A stretch of 64,000 bases of DNA from Paraburkholderia azotifigens (GTDB lineage: Bacteria > Pseudomonadota > Gammaproteobacteria > Burkholderiales > Burkholderiaceae), in contig NZ_VOQS01000003.1 in NCBI RefSeq assembly GCF_007995085.1, positions 496,001-560,000 on the forward strand, in the 5' to 3' direction. The number at the start of each line of letters is the position of its first letter. The first letter of the stretch is position 1. The translations under genes were made by a program, and so were the position numbers. The notes under the pieces are model-generated. The model made no database searches, was not told the origin of the DNA, and saw nothing but the letters and a program-made list of their open reading frames with translations. This document shows positions 56,711 through 64,000 of this stretch, one piece after another.

Positions 56711-57589
56711 TCAGTGCTGCAGGCCCCAGCGGCGCACCGTCACGCGCTCCAGCGTGTCGAACACCAGATGCTCGACGAGCAGGCCGATCGCAATGACGGC
56801 AGCCAGTCCCGCGAACACGCGGTCGGTATAGAGTTCGTTGCGGTTCTGGAAGATGTACCAGCCGAGTCCGCCGTTGCCGCTGCTCGCGCCGAACACGAGT
56901 TCGGCTGCGATCAGCGTGCGCCATGCGAAGGCCCAGCCGACGCGCAGCCCCGCGAGAATCGACGGCAGCGCGGCGGGCACGAGAATCAGCACGACATGGC
57001 GCAGGCCTGTGAGGCCATAGTTGCGTCCCGCCATCCGCAAGGTTGCGGGCACGGCGCGAAAACCCGCATACGTGTTGAGCGCGAGCGGCCACAGCACGGC
57101 ATGCACGAGCACGAACAGCAGACTGCCCGTGCCGAGACCGAACCACAGCAGCGCGAGCGGCAGCAGCGCAATCGACGGCAACGGATTGAACATCGCGGTC
57201 AGCATCGACAGCAGATCGCGGCCGATGCGCGTCGATACGGCCAGCGACGTCAGCAGAAAAGCGAGCGCGACGCCGAGAAGATAGCCGCGCAACAGCACGG
57301 ACATCGACACGGCCGTCTTCTGCAGCAGTTCGCCCGATGCGATGCCCTGCACGAATGCGGAGAACGTGGCGCCGAAGGTCGGCAGCAGCAGATCGTTGTC
57401 GATCGCGCGTGCCGCGATTTCCCACGCGGCGATCAGCACGATCGCAATGATCGTCTTGCTGAGCCACGACTGGTTCGCGAGACGCCGCGCGAGCGGCAAC
57501 GGCGCTTCGACGGCGAGATCGCCGACAGGTTCGAGCGGCCGTTCGTATTCGGCGCGCACGGGCGGCAGCAAGGTGGAAGGCGTGCTCAT
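56711..57589 (-). CDS. Taurine/sulfonate/nitrate-type ABC transporter permease
   Basis: A 292-aa inner-membrane protein with about six helices. The EAA-type segment TLRMAGRNYGLTGLRHVVLILVPAALPSILAGLRVG matches the SsuC/TauC family. The start at ATG 57589 overlaps the ATPase stop by 4 bases. It works with the ATPase and the periplasmic binding protein of this cluster. Confidence 0.9.
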   Translation of the reverse strand: MSTPSTLLPPVRAEYERPLEPVGDLAVEAPLPLARRLANQSWLSKTIIAIVLIAAWEIAARAIDNDLLLPTFGATFSAFVQGIASGELLQKTAVSMSVLLRGYLLGVALAFLLTSLAVSTRIGRDLLSMLTAMFNPLPSIALLPLALLWFGLGTGSLLFVLVHAVLWPLALNTYAGFRAVPATLRMAGRNYGLTGLRHVVLILVPAALPSILAGLRVGWAFAWRTLIAAELVFGASSGNGGLGWYIFQNRNELYTDRVFAGLAAVIAIGLLVEHLVFDTLERVTVRRWGLQH

Positions 57590-58425
57590 CGGCTCGACTC
57601 CGCTTCTTCGAACAGCAGGCGATGAATCTGCGCGACGCGATGCTGGAAGTCGCTGCGGCCAAAACTGTCCTGTGTGTATTGATGACTGTTGAGTTCGGCG
57701 CGCACACGGCCCGGATGCGGCGACAGCAGCAGAATACGATTGCCGACGATCAACGCTTCTTCGATCGAATGCGTGACGAACAGCAGCGTGAAGCGCACTT
57801 CTTCCCACAGCCGCAGCAGCTCTTCCTGCATCTTGCGCCGCGTGAGCGCGTCGAGCGCGGCGAACGGCTCGTCCATCAGCAGCACGCGCGGCTGCATCGC
57901 GAGCGCACGCGCAATCGCGACGCGCTGCTTCATGCCGCCCGACAGCGTGTGCGGATATGCATCGGCGAACTGTGCGAGGCCGACCTTGTCGAGGTAAAGC
58001 AGCGCGCGCTCCTTCGCCTCCGCGCGGCTCAGCTTCTTCGCGGCGCGCAAAGGAAACGCGATGTTCTCCAGCACCGTTTTCCACGGCGGCAACTGGTCAA
58101 ACTCCTGAAACACGACGATGCGGTCCGGGCCCGGCTCGCGCACCGTCTCGCCGTCGAGCGTGATCGTGCCCGAGACAGGTTTGATGAATCCGCCGACGGC
58201 CTTCAGCAACGTCGACTTGCCGCAGCCCGAAGGTCCGAGCAATACAAAGCGGTCGCCGCCGTACACGTCGAAGCTGACCTCATGCGTCGCGCGCACCACG
58301 CGCTCGCGTGTGCGGTATTCGAGGCTCACGCGATCGACGGCAAGCAGGCGGCTGGAGTGCGCTGCGTCGCGCACGGCATTCGTCGCGGCATGTTCCGGGA
58401 ATAGCACGGAAGGATTCGCGACCAT
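57586..58425 (-). CDS. Taurine/sulfonate-type ABC transporter ATP-binding protein
   Basis: A 279-aa ATPase: Walker A LLGPSGCGKST, Q-loop VFQEFDQLPPW, signature TLSGGMKQRVAIARAL, Walker B VLLMDEPFAALD, switch VTHSIEEAL. AGGAGCG precedes ATG 58425. It is coupled to the permease and separated from the binding-protein gene upstream by a terminator-like hairpin, so the ATPase-permease pair may have its own promoter in 58426-58646. Confidence 0.92.
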   Translation of the reverse strand: MVANPSVLFPEHAATNAVRDAAHSSRLLAVDRVSLEYRTRERVVRATHEVSFDVYGGDRFVLLGPSGCGKSTLLKAVGGFIKPVSGTITLDGETVREPGPDRIVVFQEFDQLPPWKTVLENIAFPLRAAKKLSRAEAKERALLYLDKVGLAQFADAYPHTLSGGMKQRVAIARALAMQPRVLLMDEPFAALDALTRRKMQEELLRLWEEVRFTLLFVTHSIEEALIVGNRILLLSPHPGRVRAELNSHQYTQDSFGRSDFQHRVAQIHRLLFEEAESSR

Positions 58426-58646
58426 CAGCGCGCTCCTGTGATTTGAACTGCGTGCGAAATGACTTTCACGATGAGACACCGGATAAGCAAAACGACAACA
58501 TAAGACGCGCGTCTGCAAAGACCAACCAATGAATGTGCATATTCAATGCTGTGTGATGCATAAGCGCCGCAAATCGCGCTATGACCGCATGTATGTCTTG
58601 TTTGGCGTCGGCATTGGCAATGTGGAGCGTGGTCGCCTGAAAGCAG

Positions 58647-58671
58647 AAAACCCGCTCAAATAGCGGGTTTT
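58647..58671 (-). terminator. Hairpin terminator between the binding protein and ATPase genes
   Basis: AAAACCCGCT (58647-58656), 5 bases, AGCGGGTTTT (58662-58671): a perfect 10-base stem ending in T on either strand, 22 bases past the binding-protein stop. It should cut or dampen read-through into the ATPase-permease genes. Confidence 0.85.
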
Positions 58672-58693
58672 CCTGTGTTGCGGCACGCCTGCA

Positions 58694-59746
58694 TCAACTG
58701 CCCGACGCAGTCGCCGGATCGTCGAAGAAATAGTCCTTCCACGACTTCGGCTCGTTGCGGATCGCGCCGACGCGATACATGAACTGCGCCAGCGCGAATG
58801 TGTTCTGCGGTGCGACCTTGAACTGCACTTGCGGATTGCGGATCACCGACAGCAGCAGATTGCGGTCCGTCTTCGCCTGGTTCACGCGAATGTAGATGTC
58901 GGCGGCGGCCTCCGGATTTGCGGTGATGAATTGCGCTGCGTCGGCAAGGCCATTCACGAACGCGCGATACGTCTTCGGGTTGTCGTTGCGGAACTTCTCC
59001 GTAGCATAGAGCACGGTGGCGGAGCTCGGGCCGCCGAGCACATCGTATGAATTCAGCACGATGTGCGCTTTCGGATTCGCGGCCAGCTCCTGTTCCTGGA
59101 ACGGCGGATTGCCGAAATGCCCCGTGATTTCCGTGCCGCCCGCAATGATGGCGGCAGCAGCATCGGGATGCGGCACGGCCTGCGTGATCTTGTCGAGACG
59201 GTTGTACTCCTTGTCGCCCCAGCGTTTCGCGGACGCGAACTGCAATACGCGCGACTGCACCGACACCGACACGGCCGGCAACGCGATGCGGTCCTTGTCG
59301 GTGAAGTCGGCGATCGTCTTCACGTTCGGATTGTTCGACACGAGGTAGTACGGCAGATTGCCGAGCGATGCGACACCCTTCACGTTCTGCTTGCCATGCG
59401 TGCGGTCCCAGATCGTCAGCAGCGGACCGACACCCGCGCCCGCGATATCGACCGAGCCCGACAGCAGCGCGTCGTTCACGGCGGAACCGCCCGACAGCTT
59501 CACCCAGTCCACCTTGATATCGAGCCCTTCCTTGCGCCCTTCTTTCTCGATGAACTGCTGATCGCGTGCAACGTTGAGCAGCAGGTACACGATGCCGAAC
59601 TGTTCGGCGACGCGAATATGCCCTTCAGCGTGGGCGTCGAGCGACGCGCCGAGTCCTGCCGCGCCGAGCGACAGCGCAAGCAGCGACGAAACAAAACGAC
59701 GGGCGAACGACGGCCGCGCCGCGGCCGGGCGAATGGAAGACAGCAT
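58694..59746 (-). CDS. Taurine/sulfonate-type ABC transporter substrate-binding protein
   Basis: A 350-aa periplasmic protein. The long signal peptide (about residues 1-40) ends LDAHAEG, then HIRVAEQFGIVYLLLNVARDQQFIEKEG, matching NMT1/SsuA/TauA-like receptors. It lies 45 bases behind the TauD-like gene on the same strand. The ligand is probably a sulfonate or another organic anion; the neighbouring dioxygenase favours a sulfonate or sulfate ester. Confidence 0.9.
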   Translation of the reverse strand: MLSSIRPAAARPSFARRFVSSLLALSLGAAGLGASLDAHAEGHIRVAEQFGIVYLLLNVARDQQFIEKEGRKEGLDIKVDWVKLSGGSAVNDALLSGSVDIAGAGVGPLLTIWDRTHGKQNVKGVASLGNLPYYLVSNNPNVKTIADFTDKDRIALPAVSVSVQSRVLQFASAKRWGDKEYNRLDKITQAVPHPDAAAAIIAGGTEITGHFGNPPFQEQELAANPKAHIVLNSYDVLGGPSSATVLYATEKFRNDNPKTYRAFVNGLADAAQFITANPEAAADIYIRVNQAKTDRNLLLSVIRNPQVQFKVAPQNTFALAQFMYRVGAIRNEPKSWKDYFFDDPATASGS

Positions 59747-59791
59747 GGAAACCCCGCGAGTCGAAAACGGAAAATGAAGAATGCGTGCGGC

Positions 59792-60706
59792 TCAGAACGG
59801 CACGTCGCCTTCGATCGTCGTGCGATACAGCTTGCGGCGCAGATGATCGGGCGTGCCCGCGGCGAGGTGCATCAGCGAGCGGTTGTCCCAGAACACGAGA
59901 TCGTGCCCGGCCCACTGATGACGATAGATATGCTCTTCGCGCACGCTGTGCGCAAAGAGTGCTTCGAGCAGATCGCGGCTTTCGTCCTCGGGCAGACCGA
60001 CGATATGGGTCGTGAAATGCTCGCTGACGAAGAGCGCCTTGCGCCCCGTCTCCGGATGCGTGCGCACGATGGGATGCACCACCGCCTTCACTTCGGCGAT
60101 CTGCTCAGCCGAGAGATTCGGCCGCCACGGACTGCGCTTTTGCAGTTCCGCGTATTTCGCGAGGTACATGTGCTCCGCCGTGCGTCCTTCGACGGCTTTG
60201 CGCAGGTGCTCGGGCAACGTGTCCCACGCCAGATGCATGTTCGCGAACAATGTGTCGCCGCCTTCCGAGGGCAACTCCTGCGCGTGCAGCAGCGAGCCGA
60301 GACTGGGCTTTTCCTTGTATGACAGATCCGAATGCCAGAAGTGACCGGCGTCGCCGAGACCGACAGGCTGACCGTTCTCGCGAATGTTGGACACGATCAG
60401 CACTTCAGGATGACCGGGCAACTGGAACTGGCGCAGCACGTGAATCTGCAGCGGGCCGAAGCGGCGGCTAAACGCGATGTGCTGTTCCGGCGTGATGCGC
60501 TGATCGCGAAACACCAGCACGTGATGATCGAGATGCGCACGGTGAATAAGCGCGAAGTCGTCGGCGGAAAGCGGCTCGTTCAGATCGAGGCCGAGCACTT
60601 CAGCACCGACGGGTGCATCGAACGGAACGATGTCGAGCGCCCGGCGCACGCCGGACGATTGCACGCGCGGCGCCGCGCGATGATGGGACGAAACGGTGGT
60701 TGTCAC
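59792..60706 (-). CDS. TauD/TfdA-family Fe(II)/2-oxoglutarate dioxygenase
   Basis: A 304-aa enzyme. The facial triad HxD is in GHFWHSDLSYKEKPS and the distal His in FWDNRSLMHLAAGTPDH. The 2-oxoglutarate-binding Arg is expected in RRKLYRTTIEG. This family hydroxylates taurine, alkyl sulfates or 2,4-D-like compounds, releasing sulfite or sulfate. It is first in the minus-strand cluster with the binding protein, so it provides intracellular desulfonation after import. The start is ATG 60706. Which substrate is used cannot be told by eye. Confidence 0.9.
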   Translation of the reverse strand: MTTTVSSHHRAAPRVQSSGVRRALDIVPFDAPVGAEVLGLDLNEPLSADDFALIHRAHLDHHVLVFRDQRITPEQHIAFSRRFGPLQIHVLRQFQLPGHPEVLIVSNIRENGQPVGLGDAGHFWHSDLSYKEKPSLGSLLHAQELPSEGGDTLFANMHLAWDTLPEHLRKAVEGRTAEHMYLAKYAELQKRSPWRPNLSAEQIAEVKAVVHPIVRTHPETGRKALFVSEHFTTHIVGLPEDESRDLLEALFAHSVREEHIYRHQWAGHDLVFWDNRSLMHLAAGTPDHLRRKLYRTTIEGDVPF

Positions 60707-61029
60707 GCTGAATGTTCTTTATAGGTTGCAACGATAGAAACAATCTACGGCCCGCGTATCGGACCGTCAACGAAGCAAATCCCATACTTATATCTGCTTT
60801 AACGATAAACGCCCCGTTAGCCTGGACATCAATTGAACGACACATACGTATCGCATGTCAGACCCGGCATGCGCACATTATTGGCTCACCAGTGCGTTTG
60901 CGCGCCGTCCCCGTACGGCAGGCATCGCGCGCTAGCGCACAGACGTTCGCTGACGCGTATGACAAGTTCGGGCTAACATCGGGTTGCGGCGTTTGCCACT
61001 TCACGGTCTCGCAGTCTCGCGCCAGTGCC
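60707..61029. other. Divergent promoter region upstream of the TauD-like gene
   Basis: About 320 bases with an A+T-rich part (60720-60810) that likely holds the TauD-cluster promoter and activator sites of a CysB-like kind. I could not identify a specific operator. No gene seen. Confidence 0.4.
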
Positions 61030-61476
61030 ATGACAAAGGACTTCATCCATTCGATTGCCGTGCTGGGCGCCGTGGGAGTGGGACTCTGTTGCGGGTCCGC
61101 GCGCGCGCTCGAACTCGACGGACAGCTCGTGTGCAAGAGCGACGCGCACACTTTCATTCAGCCGCTGCTCGACGACCAGTACATCGACCCCAATCCGATG
61201 CGCGTCGAGGCCAATTCGGTGAATGCGTTCCGTCCCAAGCGCGGCCGCGATCTCACTGCATTCGGTTTTCATGTATATGCGGTGCTTGGTTATCAGCGCG
61301 ACGACGCGATCTTCCGCAAAGGCAGCGGCAAGGAAGAAGCCGATTCGATTTACGGCGTAGTCGTGTCCGGTCCTTCGGAATCGGTGCGCGTGCGCGTGCA
61401 GCAGGCGGGCAGCGAAGCGACCGTCAAGCAGGTTCTCCCTTTCGTTCTGACAGCCATCGTGTGCAGCGCAGGGTAG
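61030..61476 (+). CDS. Exported protein of unknown function
   Basis: A 148-aa protein with a signal peptide (about 1-27, SARALELD cleavage region). The mature part contains LVCKSDAHTFIQPLLDDQY and a second Cys near the C-terminus (TAIVCSAG), a likely disulfide pair. Middle: DLTAFGFHVYAVLGYQRDD. No ribosome site is strong, and several upstream Met codons exist. Function unknown; the gene precedes the porin on the same strand. Confidence 0.65.
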   Translation: MTKDFIHSIAVLGAVGVGLCCGSARALELDGQLVCKSDAHTFIQPLLDDQYIDPNPMRVEANSVNAFRPKRGRDLTAFGFHVYAVLGYQRDDAIFRKGSGKEEADSIYGVVVSGPSESVRVRVQQAGSEATVKQVLPFVLTAIVCSAG

Positions 61477-61704
61477 CGCCTGTTTTGCAGGGCTTTTTAC
61501 ACAAACAGTCCATGACTGTTGTTATTCGCCCAAACGGTGCACGCTGCCATCAAACAGAAATCCCCCTCCAGGTAATCTCTTCCGCGCAGTTCATGCGTTG
61601 CGGGTTCGTCGCGCGCCGCGTCAAGGCGAACTTTCCGGCGATTGTTTCGATTTGATGACGCATTCATGCCGCAGCACGCAAGAGTCTGCTGCAGCAACAC
61701 CGCG

Positions 61705-61733
61705 TTAAATCGGACCCCGCGTTTTCCTATACT
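61705..61733 (+). promoter_or_regulatory. Probable sigma-70 promoter of the porin gene
   Basis: A TATACT -10 element at 61728-61733 with TTAAAT at 61705-61710, exactly 17 bases apart, about 48 bases before the porin start. The -35 is weak, so an activator may help. Confidence 0.5.
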
Positions 61734-61781
61734 CGCCAGGCTGTTTTTTCACTCACTGTCTGGACTAGCTGGAGCTTAACC

Positions 61782-62933
61782 ATGAAAAGAATCCCCGCCG
61801 CCATTGCGGTGCTCGGCGCGCTTGCTGCATCGACCGCACACGCGCAAAGCTCGGTCACGCTGTACGGCATCATCGACGCAGGCCTCATGTACACCAACAA
61901 CGTCCAGAAGAGCGGCACGAGCGGTGCGCTGTGGCAAGCGACGAGCGGCACCATCAACGGCAGCCGCTTCGGCCTGCGCGGCGCTGAAGACCTGGGCGGC
62001 GGCTACAAGGCGATCTTCGTGCTCGAAAACGGCTTCAACGTGCAAAACGGCAACCTCGGCCAGCACAGCCGTCTGTTCGGCCGTCAGGCGTACGTCGGTC
62101 TCGCCAGCGCCAACTACGGCCAGATCACGCTGGGCCGCCAGTACGATTCGCTCGTCGACTTCGTCGCGCCGCTGTCGGGCACGGCAGGCACGTTCGGCGA
62201 CACGGGCTTCGCTCACCCGTTCGACAACGACAACCTCAACCACTCGGTGCGGATGAGCAACGCCGTCAAGTACACGAGCACCAACTACGCGGGCTTCAAG
62301 TTCGGCGCGTTGTACGCGTTCTCGAACAGCACCGATTTCGCGATCAACCGTGCCTACAGCGCGGGCGCGAGCTACCAGTGGGGTCCGTTGAACATCGCTG
62401 CCGGCTACCTGCAGATCAACGGCTCGAACAGCACGACCAACACGGGCGGCGCTGTCGATACGGCTGAATCGGCGGCGAACGGCATCGGCGGCTTCCAGGT
62501 CGGCGCAGGCGTCGAGCGCGTGTTCGGCGCGGGCATCAACTACGCGTTCGGTCCCGCTGTCGTCGGTTTCGTGTATACGAACAGCCACTATCAGCAATCG
62601 GCTGCATTCGGCATGAGGAACGGCTCGATGCACTTCGACAACTACGAACTGAACGCCAAGTACGCGTTCACGCCCGCGATCTCGTTCGGCATCACGGATA
62701 CGTACACGAACGGCCACACCAGCGGCTCGGCTGCGTTCGGCTCCGATCCGAAGTTCAATCAGGTCAACGCACAGGCCGTCTACGCGTTCTCGAAGCGCAC
62801 GGACGTCTATGCCGAAGCGATGTACCAGCACGCGATCGGACACGGCTACGTTGCGTTCGTCAATACGTCGGGCGGCGCATCGTCGACGGCGAATCAGGTG
62901 GTCGCGACGATCGGCATGCGTCACCGCTTCTAG
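61782..62933 (+). CDS. Outer-membrane porin, Gram-negative trimeric type
   Basis: A 383-aa outer-membrane porin. A signal peptide (1-21, ending AHAQ) is followed by SSVTLYGIIDAGLMYTNN, the standard opening of Burkholderia OmpC-like porins. NGSRFGLRGAEDLGGGYKAIF and GRQAYVGLASANYGQITLGRQYD give the first barrel strands and loop-3 region. It ends in VATIGMRHRF with the C-terminal Phe needed for outer-membrane assembly. GGAGCTT precedes the ATG. It is highly expressed in relatives and serves general uptake of small solutes. Confidence 0.95.
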   Translation: MKRIPAAIAVLGALAASTAHAQSSVTLYGIIDAGLMYTNNVQKSGTSGALWQATSGTINGSRFGLRGAEDLGGGYKAIFVLENGFNVQNGNLGQHSRLFGRQAYVGLASANYGQITLGRQYDSLVDFVAPLSGTAGTFGDTGFAHPFDNDNLNHSVRMSNAVKYTSTNYAGFKFGALYAFSNSTDFAINRAYSAGASYQWGPLNIAAGYLQINGSNSTTNTGGAVDTAESAANGIGGFQVGAGVERVFGAGINYAFGPAVVGFVYTNSHYQQSAAFGMRNGSMHFDNYELNAKYAFTPAISFGITDTYTNGHTSGSAAFGSDPKFNQVNAQAVYAFSKRTDVYAEAMYQHAIGHGYVAFVNTSGGASSTANQVVATIGMRHRF

Positions 62934-62969
62934 GCAGCAGCGCTGCAACTTCCGGGACTTGCTCTGGAA

Positions 62970-63001
62970 GCCCGCCGCATGTCGCGCGGCGGGCTTTTTT
63001 T
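62970..63001 (+). terminator. Rho-independent terminator of the porin gene
   Basis: GCCCGCCGC (62970-62978) and GCGGCGGGC (62986-62994) form a perfect 9-base stem followed by seven T. Confidence 0.92.
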
Positions 63002-63160
63002 CGCACGCGGCGTCCCAGCTCCTTGCCTGTATCTTTCTACGACCAGCAAGGCTGCCTTCCAGACTCGACGGTTTTTCCCCATTCGTGCGATCCGTAGACT
63101 TCCTCTTGCCGGCTCATGCAACACCGCCGGCAATCATCGGAATCTCATTGGGAGAACGTC

Positions 63161-63463
63161 TTGAAGTCCACCGTTGCCGCCGCCGTCGCCACGCTGACCG
63201 CGGCCTTGTTCGCCGCCGCACCCGCGCTCGTGCACGCGCAGGAACCCAGCACGCGCCTGACGCGCGCGCAGGTACGCCAGGAACTCACCGATCTCGCTTC
63301 CGTCGGCTATCGCGCCGGTGGCGGCGAAGATCCCACCTATCCGTCGAAAGTGCAGGACGCGATGCAGCGGCTCGCCGCCAAACGCGCCGCGCAATCGGCC
63401 TATGGCGCGGGTACGTCGGGTTCGTCTCAGACAGGCTCCGCGCATTCTGCCGCGGCTCAATGA
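63161..63463 (+). CDS. Small exported DUF4148-family protein
   Basis: A 100-aa protein from a TTG start at 63161 (GGGAGAA site); an upstream ATG at 63116 lacks a site. The signal peptide ends about VHAQE. The mature core LTRAQVRQELTDLASVGYRA and a following DPTYPSKVQDAMQRLAAK match the DUF4148 family, which is abundant in Burkholderia. Function is unknown; the location is periplasmic or secreted. Confidence 0.88.
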   Translation: MKSTVAAAVATLTAALFAAAPALVHAQEPSTRLTRAQVRQELTDLASVGYRAGGGEDPTYPSKVQDAMQRLAAKRAAQSAYGAGTSGSSQTGSAHSAAAQ

Positions 63464-63828
63464 CACGCGTCGTCACCTCACGTTATCTGCAGACGAACTG
63501 CCGTGCGCCACACGACGTGGTGGCCGCACGGCGATCGCCCGAAAATGCCATGCAACTCGCGCCTGTTCACACGCAATAGCGCGCATCTTTTCACTGACGT
63601 GTAGCGCTTAATCACGCGTCGGCGCGCGGCATTGACTCCAAAACAACGATTAGACCTCGAACTCCATCCGGCTTTGTGCAGCGCACCATGATTTTGACTA
63701 TAGTGGTGGGTGGACATGCCTTTCGCGTCTGCGAAAGCGCTAACTATTGACGGATAGTCCGCCCCGAAGCGGACACCAGCCCGCCGCGTCCCACAAGGCC
63801 CGCGGCGCTCAGGCGAGGAGAAATCACG
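63464..63828. other. Gene-free region before the last gene
   Basis: About 365 bases without a supported frame. It probably contains the promoter of the gene starting at 63829. No RNA gene or repeat seen. Confidence 0.5.
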
Positions 63829-64000
63829 ATGTTCGACGCCGAAATCGCCGCAACACTGCTGAACCGGTGGAAGGTCAAGCCGCCCACCGCGCAATGCGAC
63901 AGCTATCTGGATCTGCTGCGCGAGGGGAATCTGAACTTCACCCATCAGATGGGCAGCGTGACGCCAGGCGGCGTCGCGTCGACGAGTCTGTTCGAACTCG
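63829..64000 (+). CDS. Unknown protein, N-terminal part only (runs off the window)
   Basis: An open frame from ATG 63829, with an excellent GAGGAG site, to the window end (57 codons). It reads MFDAEIAATLLNRWKVKP then CDSYLDLLREGNLNFTHQMG. It is too short for a family call. Confidence 0.6.
   Translation, partial: MFDAEIAATLLNRWKVKPPTAQCDSYLDLLREGNLNFTHQMGSVTPGGVASTSLFEL

Overview
The window looks like a chromosomal segment of a high-GC Burkholderiaceae bacterium, most likely Paraburkholderia or Caballeronia. The support is its gene families: a Gram-negative general porin, a DUF4148 protein, an MXKDX pentapeptide protein, a PhnR-type 2-aminoethylphosphonate (AEP) regulon and a MocR regulator. 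There are no rRNA or tRNA genes, no CRISPR array and no transposase gene that I could find. All identifications come from reading motifs by eye; no database search was run.

Layout. 0-2.6 kb: a CLC chloride channel (cut by the window edge), a MarR regulator and a methyltransferase. 2.6-5.8 kb: a compact oxidative or chlorine-stress module. A methionine-rich exported peptide, a Tat-exported MsrP/YedY-like molybdoenzyme and a membrane cytochrome b lie divergent from an ECF sigma factor and its NrsF anti-sigma. Both divergent promoters carry an exact GTAACC-N16-CGAA SigF signature. 5.8-7.5 kb: TetR plus an NmrA-type oxidoreductase. 7.6-17.7 kb: a complete AEP pathway (GntR regulator, transaminase PhnW, ABC importer PhnS/T/U, phosphonoacetate hydrolase PhnA, phosphonoacetaldehyde dehydrogenase PhnY) ending in alanine dehydrogenase, which would regenerate the pyruvate used by PhnW. 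17.8-21.2 kb: a putative secreted HrpK-like protein and an MsbA-like exporter.

21.3-28.9 kb: an isochorismatase-fold protein and a CynX-like MFS transporter, then a decayed zone (frameshifted PAS-LuxR gene, truncated ABC permease, ABC ATPase remnant) around an FAD oxidoreductase and a haloacid dehalogenase, then a class A PBP. 28.9-33.4 kb: a gene-poor stretch with DUF3455, tautomerase and Ohr genes, small orphan ORFs and two diverged repeat copies. 33.4-39.3 kb: ArsR plus Old Yellow Enzyme, GNAT, LysE and FUSC exporters, and a MocR regulator. 39.4-46.4 kb: a frameshifted FdhF/YdeP-type oxidoreductase, an NmrA/LysR pair and an orphan amino-acid-binding protein. 46.7-56 kb: a large class A PBP, an FAD oxidoreductase, a TetR regulator and a double-GAF GGDEF-EAL protein. 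56-60.7 kb: a taurine/sulfonate-type ABC importer with a TauD-like dioxygenase and a cupin. 60.7-64 kb: a small secreted protein, a porin, a DUF4148 protein and the start of an unknown gene.

The most striking non-coding structure is a family of three long nested palindromes (41.8, 46.4 and 52.3 kb). Each fills a gap between convergent genes. The core of one is inverted relative to another, and the third is flipped and has lost its core.
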